Positions 6,910 to 15,607 of a stretch of DNA of 23,076 nucleotides are shown here, one piece after another. Source of the DNA: Mariaggregatimicrobium sp964498785 (GTDB lineage Bacteria; Zhuqueibacterota; Zhuqueibacteria; Thermofontimicrobiales; Thiofontviventaceae); contig CAZCJL010000110.1 in assembly GCA_964498785.1 (NCBI GenBank), forward strand, positions 1 through 23,076. Direction: 5' to 3'. Each line of letters opens with the position of its first letter. The stretch's first letter is position 1. Both the position numbers and the translations under genes were made by a program. The notes below the pieces were generated by a model. The model was not told the DNA's origin and did not search any database. It saw nothing but the letters and a program-made list of their open reading frames with translations.

Positions 6910-9879
6910 ATGAACCATCATTATTATCATAGAACCTTTATGATTATTGTTTTTATCCTGTTAATTTTTCATGTAGTTGCGTTTGCGCAAACGGGGAAGA
7001 TTGTGGGCTATGTACTTGATAAACGAACAGACAATCCTCTCCCTGGCGCCAATATCTTCATTGAAGGAACCAGTTTGGGATCCGCTTCGGACATCAACGG
7101 GTTCTATATCATTTCCAATGTACCACCAGGCACATACACCATTAATGCCATGTACATCGGATACGAGAAAAAGAGCTTCGAGCTTCAGGTGCTTGCAGCT
7201 CAAAAAGTGGAACGTGATATTAAAATGAATGCCGAAGTGGTTAAAGGACAGGAAGTGACTGTCACGGCGCAGGCAGAAGCTCAGTTGCAGGCAATTAACC
7301 AGCAGTTATCAGCCAAGACAATCAAGAATATTGTTTCAAAAAAGCAGATTCAGGAATTACCAGAGGCAAATGCGGCAGAAGCCGTGGGCCGACTTCCTGG
7401 CGTTTCTTTGGAGCGAAGCGGTGGTGAAGGGAATAAAGTGGTGATTCGCGGTATGGGACCGAAGTACTCACTGATTCAGATCGATGGTGTGAATATGACT
7501 GCTACCGGCGAAGGTGATCGCAGTACCGATCTCAGCATGATTTCACCTTACATGCTGGAAGGAATCGAGTTAACAAAATCGGTAATGGCCAATCAGGAAG
7601 CAACCGCAACCGGTGGTATTGTGAATTTTAAGATTAAAAAAGCACCGGACCGACCATCGTTTAACGTCATTGCACAGGGTGGCTACAACAGTTTAAGAAG
7701 CACATATAATGATTATAAATTATCTGTGGGCGGTAGCAGCCGTTTTTATGCAAACCTGGTGGGAGTTTATGCCCAGGTGGATTATGAAGAAAAGGACGCC
7801 AGCTCCCAGCAATTGGGAGGTGTTAATTTTTCCCAGGAAAATGAAGAAGCTCCTGTTAAAACAAATAGTATGCAGTTAATGGATATTTTCAGAAATGTCC
7901 AGCGATTTGGCGGGGCACTGGTTTTGGATTATACATTACCGTCAACTGAAATAAAATCCTCCAATTTTGTTAGCCGTATTAACCGCGAAGAAACAAGATA
8001 TACAAACACGTATGATTTTGCACAGCAAGGATTTCAACTAAATTATGAAGATACTCCAGAGAGTTGGCTTACCGTTATAACCAACTCGTTACAAATTGAC
8101 CACCGATGGCGAAACTGGGAAATTAATTCAGCCTTCAGCCATTCCTATTCTGAAAATATATTACCCGCCCGAATTAGTTCAAGCAACAATAATTCTCCGA
8201 CAAATCCTTTTCCAACTGATCGAAACACTAAGTTCAATGTGAAGCTGGATCCGGAGACGATCCCTGACTCACTGGCAATTTCAATGGACGAAGCAGTACA
8301 CTTTATGCACCTGGGAGACATAGAACATGAAGAGAGTGAAACCCGGGAACGGGATCTGGCTGCTGAGTTTAATATGGCTTATGATTTTAATATCACTGAC
8401 AACATCAATGTGAAACTGAATATGGGTGGTAAATATAAACATAAAAATAAAGAGTATGATCGCACGAGTTTGAATGCTTCCAATGGCGGCGGTTCTCAGG
8501 AATTCAGGAATTTAGTTTATGAGGCATTTGAAGATGAGTTTGGTAATCGAACTAAGGAAGCGTGGGACAAGGATAACATGAGAATTTTATTAACAGATTT
8601 TTTAGACAAAGAGTATGAGGGCGGCGATTTTCTGGACGGACGATATGATTTCGGTAGTGTATTTGATAAGGCTGATTTTCGCCGGATTCACGATCTTGTC
8701 GTGGAAACTTATGACCCCACAAGTAAAGATATGTATGATGTCGTTCACTCAAACTTTATCGAATCGAATTATGAGGATTACGATGGCACGGAAGATTATC
8801 ATGCGTTTTACCTGATGCCTGAGATCAATATCGGCTCCAGTCTTATGTTTGTGCCCGGTGTTCGCTATGAATCGAACCGGACAGAATACACAGGCTACCG
8901 CGGAAACAGGTTGGGTGTTCTAAGGGACTGGAGAGCAACGCCAGTCGATACAGTCACCAAAGGGCGCAAAAACGATTTCTTTCTGCCCATGATTCAAACA
9001 TTTTATAAACCAACGGAATGGCTGACTTTCAAAGCAGGATATACGCACACTCTACAACGACCCAACTATAATAATATCATGCCCGGATGGGTGATTACCA
9101 ATCAGGGACAAATTGACAATTTGAGTAATTTCAGACTGAAGCCGGAATTATCCAGAAACTGGGATATCCAGATGTCGATCCATTCCAATAAAATTGGTTT
9201 GTTTTCCATCGGGGCATTTCATAAAAATATTACAGATATGATTTTCTGGACCGGACAGACCGTTATTACGGATACTGCCTATTTTGAATTACCAACACTT
9301 ATGCATCGACAGCGAGCAGCTTATGCAGTAAACAATCCGAATGAAGTTATCAATTACGGCTATGAAGTTGAATGGCAATCAAATTTCTGGTATTTGCCGG
9401 GATTATTAAGAGGGCTGGTCATGAATGTGAATTACACCCGCAATAAATCCGAGGCGAAATATCTGAGAACACGGATCGATGTAAAGGCAGAATTTGATGA
9501 AAACTGGAATGTAATCACTTATCTGATCCCGAATGATACGACTTATACAAGTCCCATGATCTCTCAACCGGATCATTTGTTAAATCTCACAATAGGTTAT
9601 GATTATAAAGGATTTTCCATCCGCTGGGCAATGAGATACAAGTCCAACATATTCAAATCGGCGAACTGGTATGAAAAACTACGCGGATATTCCTCTGATT
9701 TTTATCGGTATGACCTTCAAGTCAGGCAAAAATTACCGTTAGACGGGCTGGAGTTTTTCCTGAATGTCAATAACCTGACGAACGAACTTGAAAGAGATGT
9801 CATAAATCATAATGATTACGCCAGCTACATAGAAGACTATGGCAGAAGTGCTAATATAGGATTGAGGTATCAGTTTTAA
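6910..9879 (+). CDS. TonB-dependent outer-membrane receptor, copy 2
   Basis: A 989-aa outer-membrane receptor identical from residue 22 onward to the one at 1594-4563: carboxypeptidase-regulatory-like domain (28-108), plug (about 140-245) and beta barrel ending RYQF. Only the signal peptide differs (MNHHYYHRTF start against MRTHFKLINS), yet it has the same length and the same AFA cleavage site. Translation starts behind AGGAGG (6897-6902). It is separated from the beta-helix gene by a strong terminator and has its own operator-like palindromes, so it is likely an independently controlled copy of the same transporter. The stop is TAA instead of TAG, and a 33-nt palindrome follows within 5 nt. 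Perfect identity of mature regions with unrelated flanks suggests gene conversion or a very recent replacement; an assembly artefact cannot be excluded from sequence alone. Confidence 0.95.
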   Translation: MNHHYYHRTFMIIVFILLIFHVVAFAQTGKIVGYVLDKRTDNPLPGANIFIEGTSLGSASDINGFYIISNVPPGTYTINAMYIGYEKKSFELQVLAAQKVERDIKMNAEVVKGQEVTVTAQAEAQLQAINQQLSAKTIKNIVSKKQIQELPEANAAEAVGRLPGVSLERSGGEGNKVVIRGMGPKYSLIQIDGVNMTATGEGDRSTDLSMISPYMLEGIELTKSVMANQEATATGGIVNFKIKKAPDRPSFNVIAQGGYNSLRSTYNDYKLSVGGSSRFYANLVGVYAQVDYEEKDASSQQLGGVNFSQENEEAPVKTNSMQLMDIFRNVQRFGGALVLDYTLPSTEIKSSNFVSRINREETRYTNTYDFAQQGFQLNYEDTPESWLTVITNSLQIDHRWRNWEINSAFSHSYSENILPARISSSNNNSPTNPFPTDRNTKFNVKLDPETIPDSLAISMDEAVHFMHLGDIEHEESETRERDLAAEFNMAYDFNITDNINVKLNMGGKYKHKNKEYDRTSLNASNGGGSQEFRNLVYEAFEDEFGNRTKEAWDKDNMRILLTDFLDKEYEGGDFLDGRYDFGSVFDKADFRRIHDLVVETYDPTSKDMYDVVHSNFIESNYEDYDGTEDYHAFYLMPEINIGSSLMFVPGVRYESNRTEYTGYRGNRLGVLRDWRATPVDTVTKGRKNDFFLPMIQTFYKPTEWLTFKAGYTHTLQRPNYNNIMPGWVITNQGQIDNLSNFRLKPELSRNWDIQMSIHSNKIGLFSIGAFHKNITDMIFWTGQTVITDTAYFELPTLMHRQRAAYAVNNPNEVINYGYEVEWQSNFWYLPGLLRGLVMNVNYTRNKSEAKYLRTRIDVKAEFDENWNVITYLIPNDTTYTSPMISQPDHLLNLTIGYDYKGFSIRWAMRYKSNIFKSANWYEKLRGYSSDFYRYDLQVRQKLPLDGLEFFLNVNNLTNELERDVINHNDYASYIEDYGRSANIGLRYQF
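6971..9878 (+). repeat. 2908-bp direct repeat, right copy (receptor coding region)
   Basis: This is the partner of 1655-4562 at an offset of 5316 bp. Direct repeats of this size would allow recombination that deletes or amplifies one receptor together with the beta-helix gene between them. Confidence 0.9.
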
Positions 9880-9883
9880 ATCC

Positions 9884-9916
9884 AGATTTCCGAAGTCTTC
9901 AAGACTTCGGAAATCT
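9884..9916. repeat. 33-nt perfect palindromic element (copy A)
   Basis: Arms AGATTTCCGAAGTCTT and AAGACTTCGGAAATCT (16 bp, no mismatch) are separated by one C. It begins 5 nt after the stop of TonB receptor copy 2 and lies in the gap between convergent genes. A second copy at 18207-18239 differs at one stem pair (G-C to A-T) with both partners changed. It may act as a bidirectional terminator, but a repeated intergenic palindrome is the safer description because the T tract after it is short. Confidence 0.8.
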
Positions 9917-9948
9917 TTCAATCTTACACTCTATAAAACAACTGATCC

Positions 9949-9965
9949 CATCGCTACAAGCGATG
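9949..9965 (-). terminator. short hairpin downstream of the mosaic surface protein gene
   Basis: CATCGCT-ACA-AGCGATG forms a 7-bp perfect stem about 28 nt beyond the stop of the - strand gene ending at 9993. On the - strand it is followed by GGGATCAGTTGTTTT, a poor T-rich tail. It is plausible but weak. Confidence 0.35.
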
Positions 9966-9992
9966 AAATCGATTGCCAGCAATAAAAAAACA

Positions 9993-12900
9993 TTATTTCA
10001 AAAGTACCATCCGCCTCGTGAACGAATAGCTGGTTCCGTCTTCACCGGTTGCCTGCATTCGATAGAAGTAAATTCCACTCACGACATCTGTTCCGGCAGC
10101 ATCCACGGAATTCCAGATGGCATGGTGAACACCCGCTTCTTTATGTCCGTTCTCAAGCATTTGAACCAACTGCCCCCGGATGTTGTAAATCGAAATTTTC
10201 ACATCCGATGCCTGTGGCAGATGATATTCAATCGTGGTTTCCGGATTGAACGGATTCGGATAATTCTGCTGCAACGCGTATTGCCCGGGCAGATTGACCA
10301 GTGATTTGGCTGTCAACGTATGTGCTGTCTTGTTTCGTGAAATCGCGACCGGCACTGTGAACATTTCCAGCTCACCAATTTGTTTCCAGTTTCCGGCGGG
10401 TTGCAATAATACCAGTTTCAGATATTTCACATCAACCGGTTCGATGACAAATTCTTCCCAATCACCGCTTGTTCGATTGCGATCATGAATCATCACAAGA
10501 TCGTCGTCCGCAGTACCGGTGGTAGAGACCCAGAGTTGATAATGCGTCAACCAGTGAGCTTCCCAGCCAATACCCACGTCAGTTATCATGCGGTATTTGT
10601 GAATTGTTTTGGTCGTCTGATCCGTGAATTCGAAAATAGCATGACTATCGCCCCATTTCGTTCCGGCAGAGACCATTGCATCCGCTCCTTCGAAATCGCC
10701 ATCATACGCATTTTCCCAGCCTTCGCTGTCATAGCAATCTGTTCCTTCAACCAATTGCAACGCGGCCAGTTCGTAAGTCGGCTCCAGGAAGCTGACGATA
10801 ACCGGAGTTTCCGAAGCAATGTCCGAATATTCAACTTTATGGTCATACACCCAAACGACGACCTTTTTATCACCCGGAACGACAGACGTAAAGCTTCCGA
10901 CGTAAGTCCCGGGAACAGTTTCTGCAACCGGTCCGCAGGTGTTGCCACATCCTTCAGCCACAATTCGGAACGCAGATGGTTCAATACCACTCACCGCGTT
11001 GCCATTTTCATCAGCCAATTTAACGGTTACCGTGCACGTGTCCAGACCACTGGCGATTTGCGGTGTGGTCGCTGTCATAACAGAACCAGCAATATCCGGC
11101 AGTTCGATGTGTTCGTATATTTCAAACTCACCAATCTGACGCCATTTATTCGACGGTTCCATCACATTTAATTTTACGTATTTTGCAGCGACCGGATCAA
11201 AGGTGAATTCATTCCAGCCTCCGGATGTATTGTTAAATTCGCCGACAGATGTAAAATCACCCGCTGCAGTGCCGGTTGTGGAAACGAGCACTTCAAACCG
11301 GGTCACCCAGTCGTTCTGTTTTCCCGGGACACGGGTATCTGTCATCATGCGAACTTTATTGATATTGTGCACAAATCCATCGGCAGCCATGAAGATCGCC
11401 CACGGATCGCTCTCACCTGCATTGGTCGTGCCAGTCCAGCCATACGTGTCGCCATCGATAGCATTGTTCCAGTCTTCATATTCATTCCAGCAATCACTGC
11501 CTTCAATCAGGACGAGCGACAGTTTACCGGCGGCTGCCACATCATCATAAACCTGAATGAGTTGAGTGATTTCTTTTGTTTCAGATTCCAGCGGACCGGA
11601 TGCTGTCAGTGTCACCGTGTAAATTCCCGGTTCACTGTAGCAATGCACTGGCGAATGCTCAATGCTGGTTGTGCCGTCCCCAAAATCCCAGAGATAATCA
11701 TCAATCATGCCTGTGGATTTATTTTGGAACTGAACACTTAACGGGCCATATCCAACGGTCGGTTCCGCATCAAAATCTGCCGTGACATGGATATATACTG
11801 TTATGTAATTCCGTTTTAGTACGGTGGTTGTTTTGCCGCATGTATTGGTGACAGTCAGCGATACATGGAACTTCGGATCCACTGGCGGACAATAGGTGTG
11901 AACCGGATGTTCTTCGGTGCTCGTTCCGCCATCGCCAAAATCCCAGAACCATTCCACGACATCACAGGATGTTTCGGAATGAAATTCCACAGTGAGGCAG
12001 GAAAATCCTTCAAGCGGTGCTCCTTCAAATTCGGCGTACGGCTCTTCGCAGGGAACGTTCACTGCAACTGCCCAGCTATCTTCACCGGTCGTTTGAGTAT
12101 CATTTGTAATGAACGACGCGAGATTCTCAATCAGGTAATCGCCTGCCGTATCGTACGGCCCAATGATCTTCGAGTACGTAAACTCTTTCGGAGCATCGTC
12201 GGCTGCAACTGTTCCTAACAACGTCGGATCCAGATTCGTATCATTAACCTCAACGCTCTCATTGATGATATTCGTGGGATCGCTGCTGAAAATAACATCC
12301 GCAGTCGCTACAAATTCCGTTTCTCCGATTTCAGTTTTCGACATCGGTTGACCCGGAGCCGCAGCGTAGTGATAAATTTGTAGCGCTACTTTTGCCGTGT
12401 TTAACCGCTGTGAGGCATCCGGTAAATCACCGCTATAACTGCACTGCATTGATGAGTTGGCTGTTAGGATATATGGAAACTGAACAGAACAATCAACGTC
12501 AAGTGGATCTACGCCGGGAATCATATCTTCCAGACTGTTAATCAGCGCATCCATCGGCGCCGGGTTGGTCACCGTGATCATTCCGGTTACCTGGTAATTC
12601 TTGTCCTGAAATTCAGTATCAACAACAACCTTGTAATTTACTTCCAGTTCTTTACATACACTTAATTCGGCTTCTTCAGTATCCGCCGTTTTATCAATTG
12701 ACCAGGTGTAGTTTCGATCAAAGGATGTTTCAACCGTTTTTTCAATTTCCAGTGCATGACAATGAACGGTCACATTTGTTATTGACGATTGTTGTGTCTC
12801 AATAATCGTTGCAGTATTTTCATGGCTTTCGTCGTCGCGATCACAACCGTATGTTTTGCTATATGTCCATGAATTCGTTTCGCTGGTTTCCCATGACTGG

Positions 12901-14978
12901 CCATTGGTATCTTCCACATGGATCGAACCGTTGATTTCGCCTGTCGGCTGAGCCGGCAGTTCGAAATCCTTAACGATCTCCGGTCCGTAGGCAACTCCCG
13001 GATAGCCGATATGATTTGTTATGGTTACCAACACCATGTTACGGTACTCCGCACCGTCAATTGCATCAAAAGTGAATGAATAATTATAACATTCTCCTTC
13101 AGTCCCTGGCAATTGATCCGGCGTCAACGTCAATGATGCATTGGGTACATCTGCCCAGTCACTCATCGCACCGGTTTTATATTGCACGTGATCGAAAATC
13201 GTAAGATTTTCAGTCGGTAGATTTCCGGTATTGTTTACACACACCTCACCGGAAACCGTTATCACATCGCGAAAACCGGTTTTGGTGACTGTCACCGTAT
13301 AATTGGTCTGACCCTGATCACCACGGAATAAATGCCACTCCTCGGGATAAGCTATTTTCGAGATATCCCAGTCCCAGGTGCGCTGAAATTCCGCATTAGC
13401 CGTCTTTTCAGCCTCAATGAATGTACCACTCTGTTGAAGGCTGTTCTTAAATGTCACAGTCACTGTCTGATTGGATTGAAGTTCAATTGTGGCTGTTTCC
13501 TGATTACTGCTACCGCTGTTGGCCGGATCAAATTCGATTGATGTCAGTTCCCAGCCTACAGGAACATTTTCCGTGACGGTGTAAGTGCCGGGACTCAAAT
13601 CGCTGAAAGTCTGCGTGCCATTATCGCTAAGCGAAAAACTGCTGAGATTTCCACCATCGAACTGGAAACTTTGTGAAGAACCATCCGGCACTGTTTCTTT
13701 TTTGAAAATAATTGTACCCGTTCGGTATAATCCGGCATCCAGGGTGACGTCATTTAGACCGGCTGTAAGTGTAATGCATTCAGTTTCTCCGGACGAGTTC
13801 ACATCTGAATCGATCGTATCGTCGCCCCCCTGGTTTTGACCGGTAAATACATAGCCAGTCGGAAGTACAAACTTCAACTTATAATTACCCGGTGTTAAAT
13901 CAGCAAATTCATACCATCCGTTGCCATCTGTCGTGGTTGTGGAAACGGGTGACGTACTGCCACAGATATAAAGCTCCACAGTCACGTTGGCAACTCCGGT
14001 CTGCCCATCATCCTGAATCCCATTGCCATTAAGGTCTTCCCAAACATAATCGCTGATGCTGGCTTTTTGTTGAGAATCCGCGGTGTAACAATATTCAATA
14101 TGGTTGATACCATAAGGTTGATTGTTATTAGGATTAATTGGCGGGTGCAGATTTCCGTCGCCATAAGATGGCGGATCATATTGATAAACATTTGCGTTAT
14201 TCCCGCCTTTCACGATAACGCAGCAAACGGCAAGGTCAGACGTCCAGTAAAAGTGAGTTCCGCTAGAGGCAGTTGCCGTCACTTCACTGACGCCATCGGG
14301 ATATGTAAATGTACCGATACCATTACCGGATGGTTTAAACGATGATGTACATTCGCATAATTGATCCATATCGCCGCAATCGGGATTTCCTGGCACATAG
14401 ACGGGATCAATACCAGAATTACTGGGATCACCGGGATTGCCGGGTTCATCGCCCCGGACTAAGATATCATCAAAACGATGGTTCTCGGATTGTGCACTAT
14501 TACTGACTATAATGATAATAACAAGCGTGCTACCATTTAATCCGGTTTGTTCTGCTGTTGCACTTCCGAAATTACCATGATTGCTGCCATGAGTCGAAAA
14601 AACAGTTTGCGGACCGCCATCCAGTTTATAGTAGAGATTAATGTAATCGCTAACTTCCATTGTACCGACTTCCCGAATATCGATCGAAATTGATACATCG
14701 GAATATGCTGAAATATCAATCACTTCCGATGCCCAGATCGCTTCTCCGTCGAGATCATTGCCCTCCATCCTGTTATTTCTTACTTCAAAATGATCATCTC
14801 CATCAAAACTGCAATCTGAAATATCGATTGACCACTTTCCATCACTACCGCTGACAGTGCCGTCAGGATATGTAAAATCCTCCGACCAGATTGTCGTTTG
14901 TGCCACTAACATCGGAATGCAACCCAGAGTAACAAAAGTGAACACGATTTGCAACAAAATGCGTTTCTTTGTTCTCAT
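9993..14978 (-). CDS. large mosaic surface protein (SdrD B, PKD and discoidin-like domains) with T9SS sorting domain
   Basis: A 1661-aa secreted protein, probably an extracellular adhesin or structural surface protein. Signal peptide 1-27 (ending LVAQ) is followed by a jelly-roll-like domain to about 175, then a cysteine-containing segment. An SdrD-type B domain lies at about 307-416 (WEDLNGNGIQDDG). A prealbumin/SpaA-like domain covers about 417-515 and DUF11-like beta segments about 520-975. Two PKD domains follow at about 979-1145, both with WDFGDG. A discoidin (F5/8 type C)-like domain at about 1149-1295, an invasin-type Ig domain at about 1298-1400 and a second discoidin-like domain at about 1401-1550 come next. 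The T9SS sorting domain runs 1571-1661 (NYPNPFNPET to RRMVLLK). No catalytic domain is visible. The gene stands alone and convergent with TonB receptor copy 2; a promoter at 15195-15223 would give a leader of about 210 nt. Confidence 0.88.
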   Translation of the reverse strand: MRTKKRILLQIVFTFVTLGCIPMLVAQTTIWSEDFTYPDGTVSGSDGKWSIDISDCSFDGDDHFEVRNNRMEGNDLDGEAIWASEVIDISAYSDVSISIDIREVGTMEVSDYINLYYKLDGGPQTVFSTHGSNHGNFGSATAEQTGLNGSTLVIIIIVSNSAQSENHRFDDILVRGDEPGNPGDPSNSGIDPVYVPGNPDCGDMDQLCECTSSFKPSGNGIGTFTYPDGVSEVTATASSGTHFYWTSDLAVCCVIVKGGNNANVYQYDPPSYGDGNLHPPINPNNNQPYGINHIEYCYTADSQQKASISDYVWEDLNGNGIQDDGQTGVANVTVELYICGSTSPVSTTTTDGNGWYEFADLTPGNYKLKFVLPTGYVFTGQNQGGDDTIDSDVNSSGETECITLTAGLNDVTLDAGLYRTGTIIFKKETVPDGSSQSFQFDGGNLSSFSLSDNGTQTFSDLSPGTYTVTENVPVGWELTSIEFDPANSGSSNQETATIELQSNQTVTVTFKNSLQQSGTFIEAEKTANAEFQRTWDWDISKIAYPEEWHLFRGDQGQTNYTVTVTKTGFRDVITVSGEVCVNNTGNLPTENLTIFDHVQYKTGAMSDWADVPNASLTLTPDQLPGTEGECYNYSFTFDAIDGAEYRNMVLVTITNHIGYPGVAYGPEIVKDFELPAQPTGEINGSIHVEDTNGQSWETSETNSWTYSKTYGCDRDDESHENTATIIETQQSSITNVTVHCHALEIEKTVETSFDRNYTWSIDKTADTEEAELSVCKELEVNYKVVVDTEFQDKNYQVTGMITVTNPAPMDALINSLEDMIPGVDPLDVDCSVQFPYILTANSSMQCSYSGDLPDASQRLNTAKVALQIYHYAAAPGQPMSKTEIGETEFVATADVIFSSDPTNIINESVEVNDTNLDPTLLGTVAADDAPKEFTYSKIIGPYDTAGDYLIENLASFITNDTQTTGEDSWAVAVNVPCEEPYAEFEGAPLEGFSCLTVEFHSETSCDVVEWFWDFGDGGTSTEEHPVHTYCPPVDPKFHVSLTVTNTCGKTTTVLKRNYITVYIHVTADFDAEPTVGYGPLSVQFQNKSTGMIDDYLWDFGDGTTSIEHSPVHCYSEPGIYTVTLTASGPLESETKEITQLIQVYDDVAAAGKLSLVLIEGSDCWNEYEDWNNAIDGDTYGWTGTTNAGESDPWAIFMAADGFVHNINKVRMMTDTRVPGKQNDWVTRFEVLVSTTGTAAGDFTSVGEFNNTSGGWNEFTFDPVAAKYVKLNVMEPSNKWRQIGEFEIYEHIELPDIAGSVMTATTPQIASGLDTCTVTVKLADENGNAVSGIEPSAFRIVAEGCGNTCGPVAETVPGTYVGSFTSVVPGDKKVVVWVYDHKVEYSDIASETPVIVSFLEPTYELAALQLVEGTDCYDSEGWENAYDGDFEGADAMVSAGTKWGDSHAIFEFTDQTTKTIHKYRMITDVGIGWEAHWLTHYQLWVSTTGTADDDLVMIHDRNRTSGDWEEFVIEPVDVKYLKLVLLQPAGNWKQIGELEMFTVPVAISRNKTAHTLTAKSLVNLPGQYALQQNYPNPFNPETTIEYHLPQASDVKISIYNIRGQLVQMLENGHKEAGVHHAIWNSVDAAGTDVVSGIYFYRMQATGEDGTSYSFTRRMVLLK

Positions 14979-15001
14979 AATCTTCCCCTTATGTAAAGTA
15001 T

Positions 15002-15184
15002 CTACATTTAAAATTACAGAAGTTAATTGCTAAAGCGAATAAAGATGCTGTATTTGGCGCTTCAATTATTGGAGGGAATTCAGAGAATGTACTTTATTCT
15101 TTTATTGAAGTGCCCCCTGATCCTGAATCAATAAAATTACTAAATCAAAGCTCTGAAAAAAGCATGAAGAGTAATATTTGTTAA
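15002..15184 (+). pseudogene. possible remnant of a gene's 3' end (no start codon)
   Basis: The + strand reads open from 14981 to the TAA at 15182-15184 with protein-like composition, including KDAVFGASIIGGNSENVLYS and EVPPDPESIKLLNQ. There is no usable start codon or ribosome-binding site, and the 5' side runs into the start of the divergent - strand gene. It could be the tail of a gene truncated when the mosaic protein gene arrived, or a chance open frame within that gene's leader. The family is not recognised. Confidence 0.3.
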
Positions 15185-15194
15185 ATAATATTAA

Positions 15195-15223
15195 TATATA
15201 GTAAATTTTTTGTAGAATGTCAA
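15195..15223 (-). promoter_or_regulatory. sigma-70-type promoter of the mosaic surface protein gene
   Basis: On the - strand, TTGACA (15223-15218) and TATATA (15200-15195) are separated by 17 nt. The -35 box is exact consensus and the -10 differs from consensus at one base. Transcription would begin near 15188 and run about 210 nt before the ATG at 14978. Confidence 0.6.
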
Positions 15224-15282
15224 GCAATATATGATATATTAGTAAATTATTTCAAAATTAATTGGTAAAATATTGATATAAC

Positions 15283-15324
15283 CTGAATAATTCAATTTTG
15301 TCTTTTTAAAATTGAATTATTCAG
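15283..15324. repeat. 17-bp perfect inverted repeat, AT-rich
   Basis: CTGAATAATTCAATTTT (15283-15299) and AAAATTGAATTATTCAG (15308-15324) are perfect reverse complements around the 8-nt loop GTCTTTTT. It lies about 280 nt beyond the end of the interrupted amidase and about 60 nt upstream of the mosaic gene's promoter. It could be a back-up terminator, a regulator-binding site or a remnant of a mobile element; nothing decides between these. Confidence 0.75.
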
Positions 15325-15536
15325 TCATATTGCATCGTTAAAATCAACTGTGAAAGCGGATAAATATCTATTTAGTTTTTTTATCTATATATCTTTACAC
15401 TATGAATAGCTTAAAACTGAGTTTTAATCTTGAATATCCATTAACATTATGTTTATTTAATTTTTATCAATCAATTAGAAGAAATTCATGAATAATTCAG
15501 GATAAAAATTTTATAATATTTGGATCGCAAAACAGG

Positions 15537-15566
15537 AAGCGGCACATTAAATCAAATGCACCGCTT
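15537..15566 (-). terminator. hairpin terminator downstream of the interrupted amidase
   Basis: As - strand RNA, AAGCGGUGCAU and AUGUGCCGCUU pair over 11 positions (two G-U wobbles) around an 8-nt loop, followed by CCUGUUUUG. It begins about 40 nt after the stop at 15608. The stem is strong but the U tract is interrupted. Confidence 0.5.
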
Positions 15567-15607
15567 TAATAATTTTCAGGATGAAGAATGACCGGGGCGA
15601 CAATATC

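Larger units (their letters stand above)
14979..15607. other. 629-nt AT-rich intergenic region
   Basis: This separates the mosaic protein gene from the end of the interrupted amidase. From left to right it holds the leader of the mosaic gene with a possible antisense gene remnant (to 15184), a promoter (15195-15223), a 17-bp inverted repeat (15283-15324), an 8-bp palindrome TTAAAACT-G-AGTTTTAA (15411-15427) and a terminator-like hairpin (15537-15566). I see no intact gene. Confidence 0.6.

Noticed and set aside
10485..11171. 228-codon + strand open frame
   Set aside because: It is antisense to the mosaic surface protein gene, whose domains are recognisable throughout; no family resemblance or translation signals.
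15283..15324. Integron attC site or CRISPR unit
   Set aside because: There is a single copy, no integrase or cas genes, no spacer-repeat periodicity, and the stem is perfect rather than imperfect with bulges.
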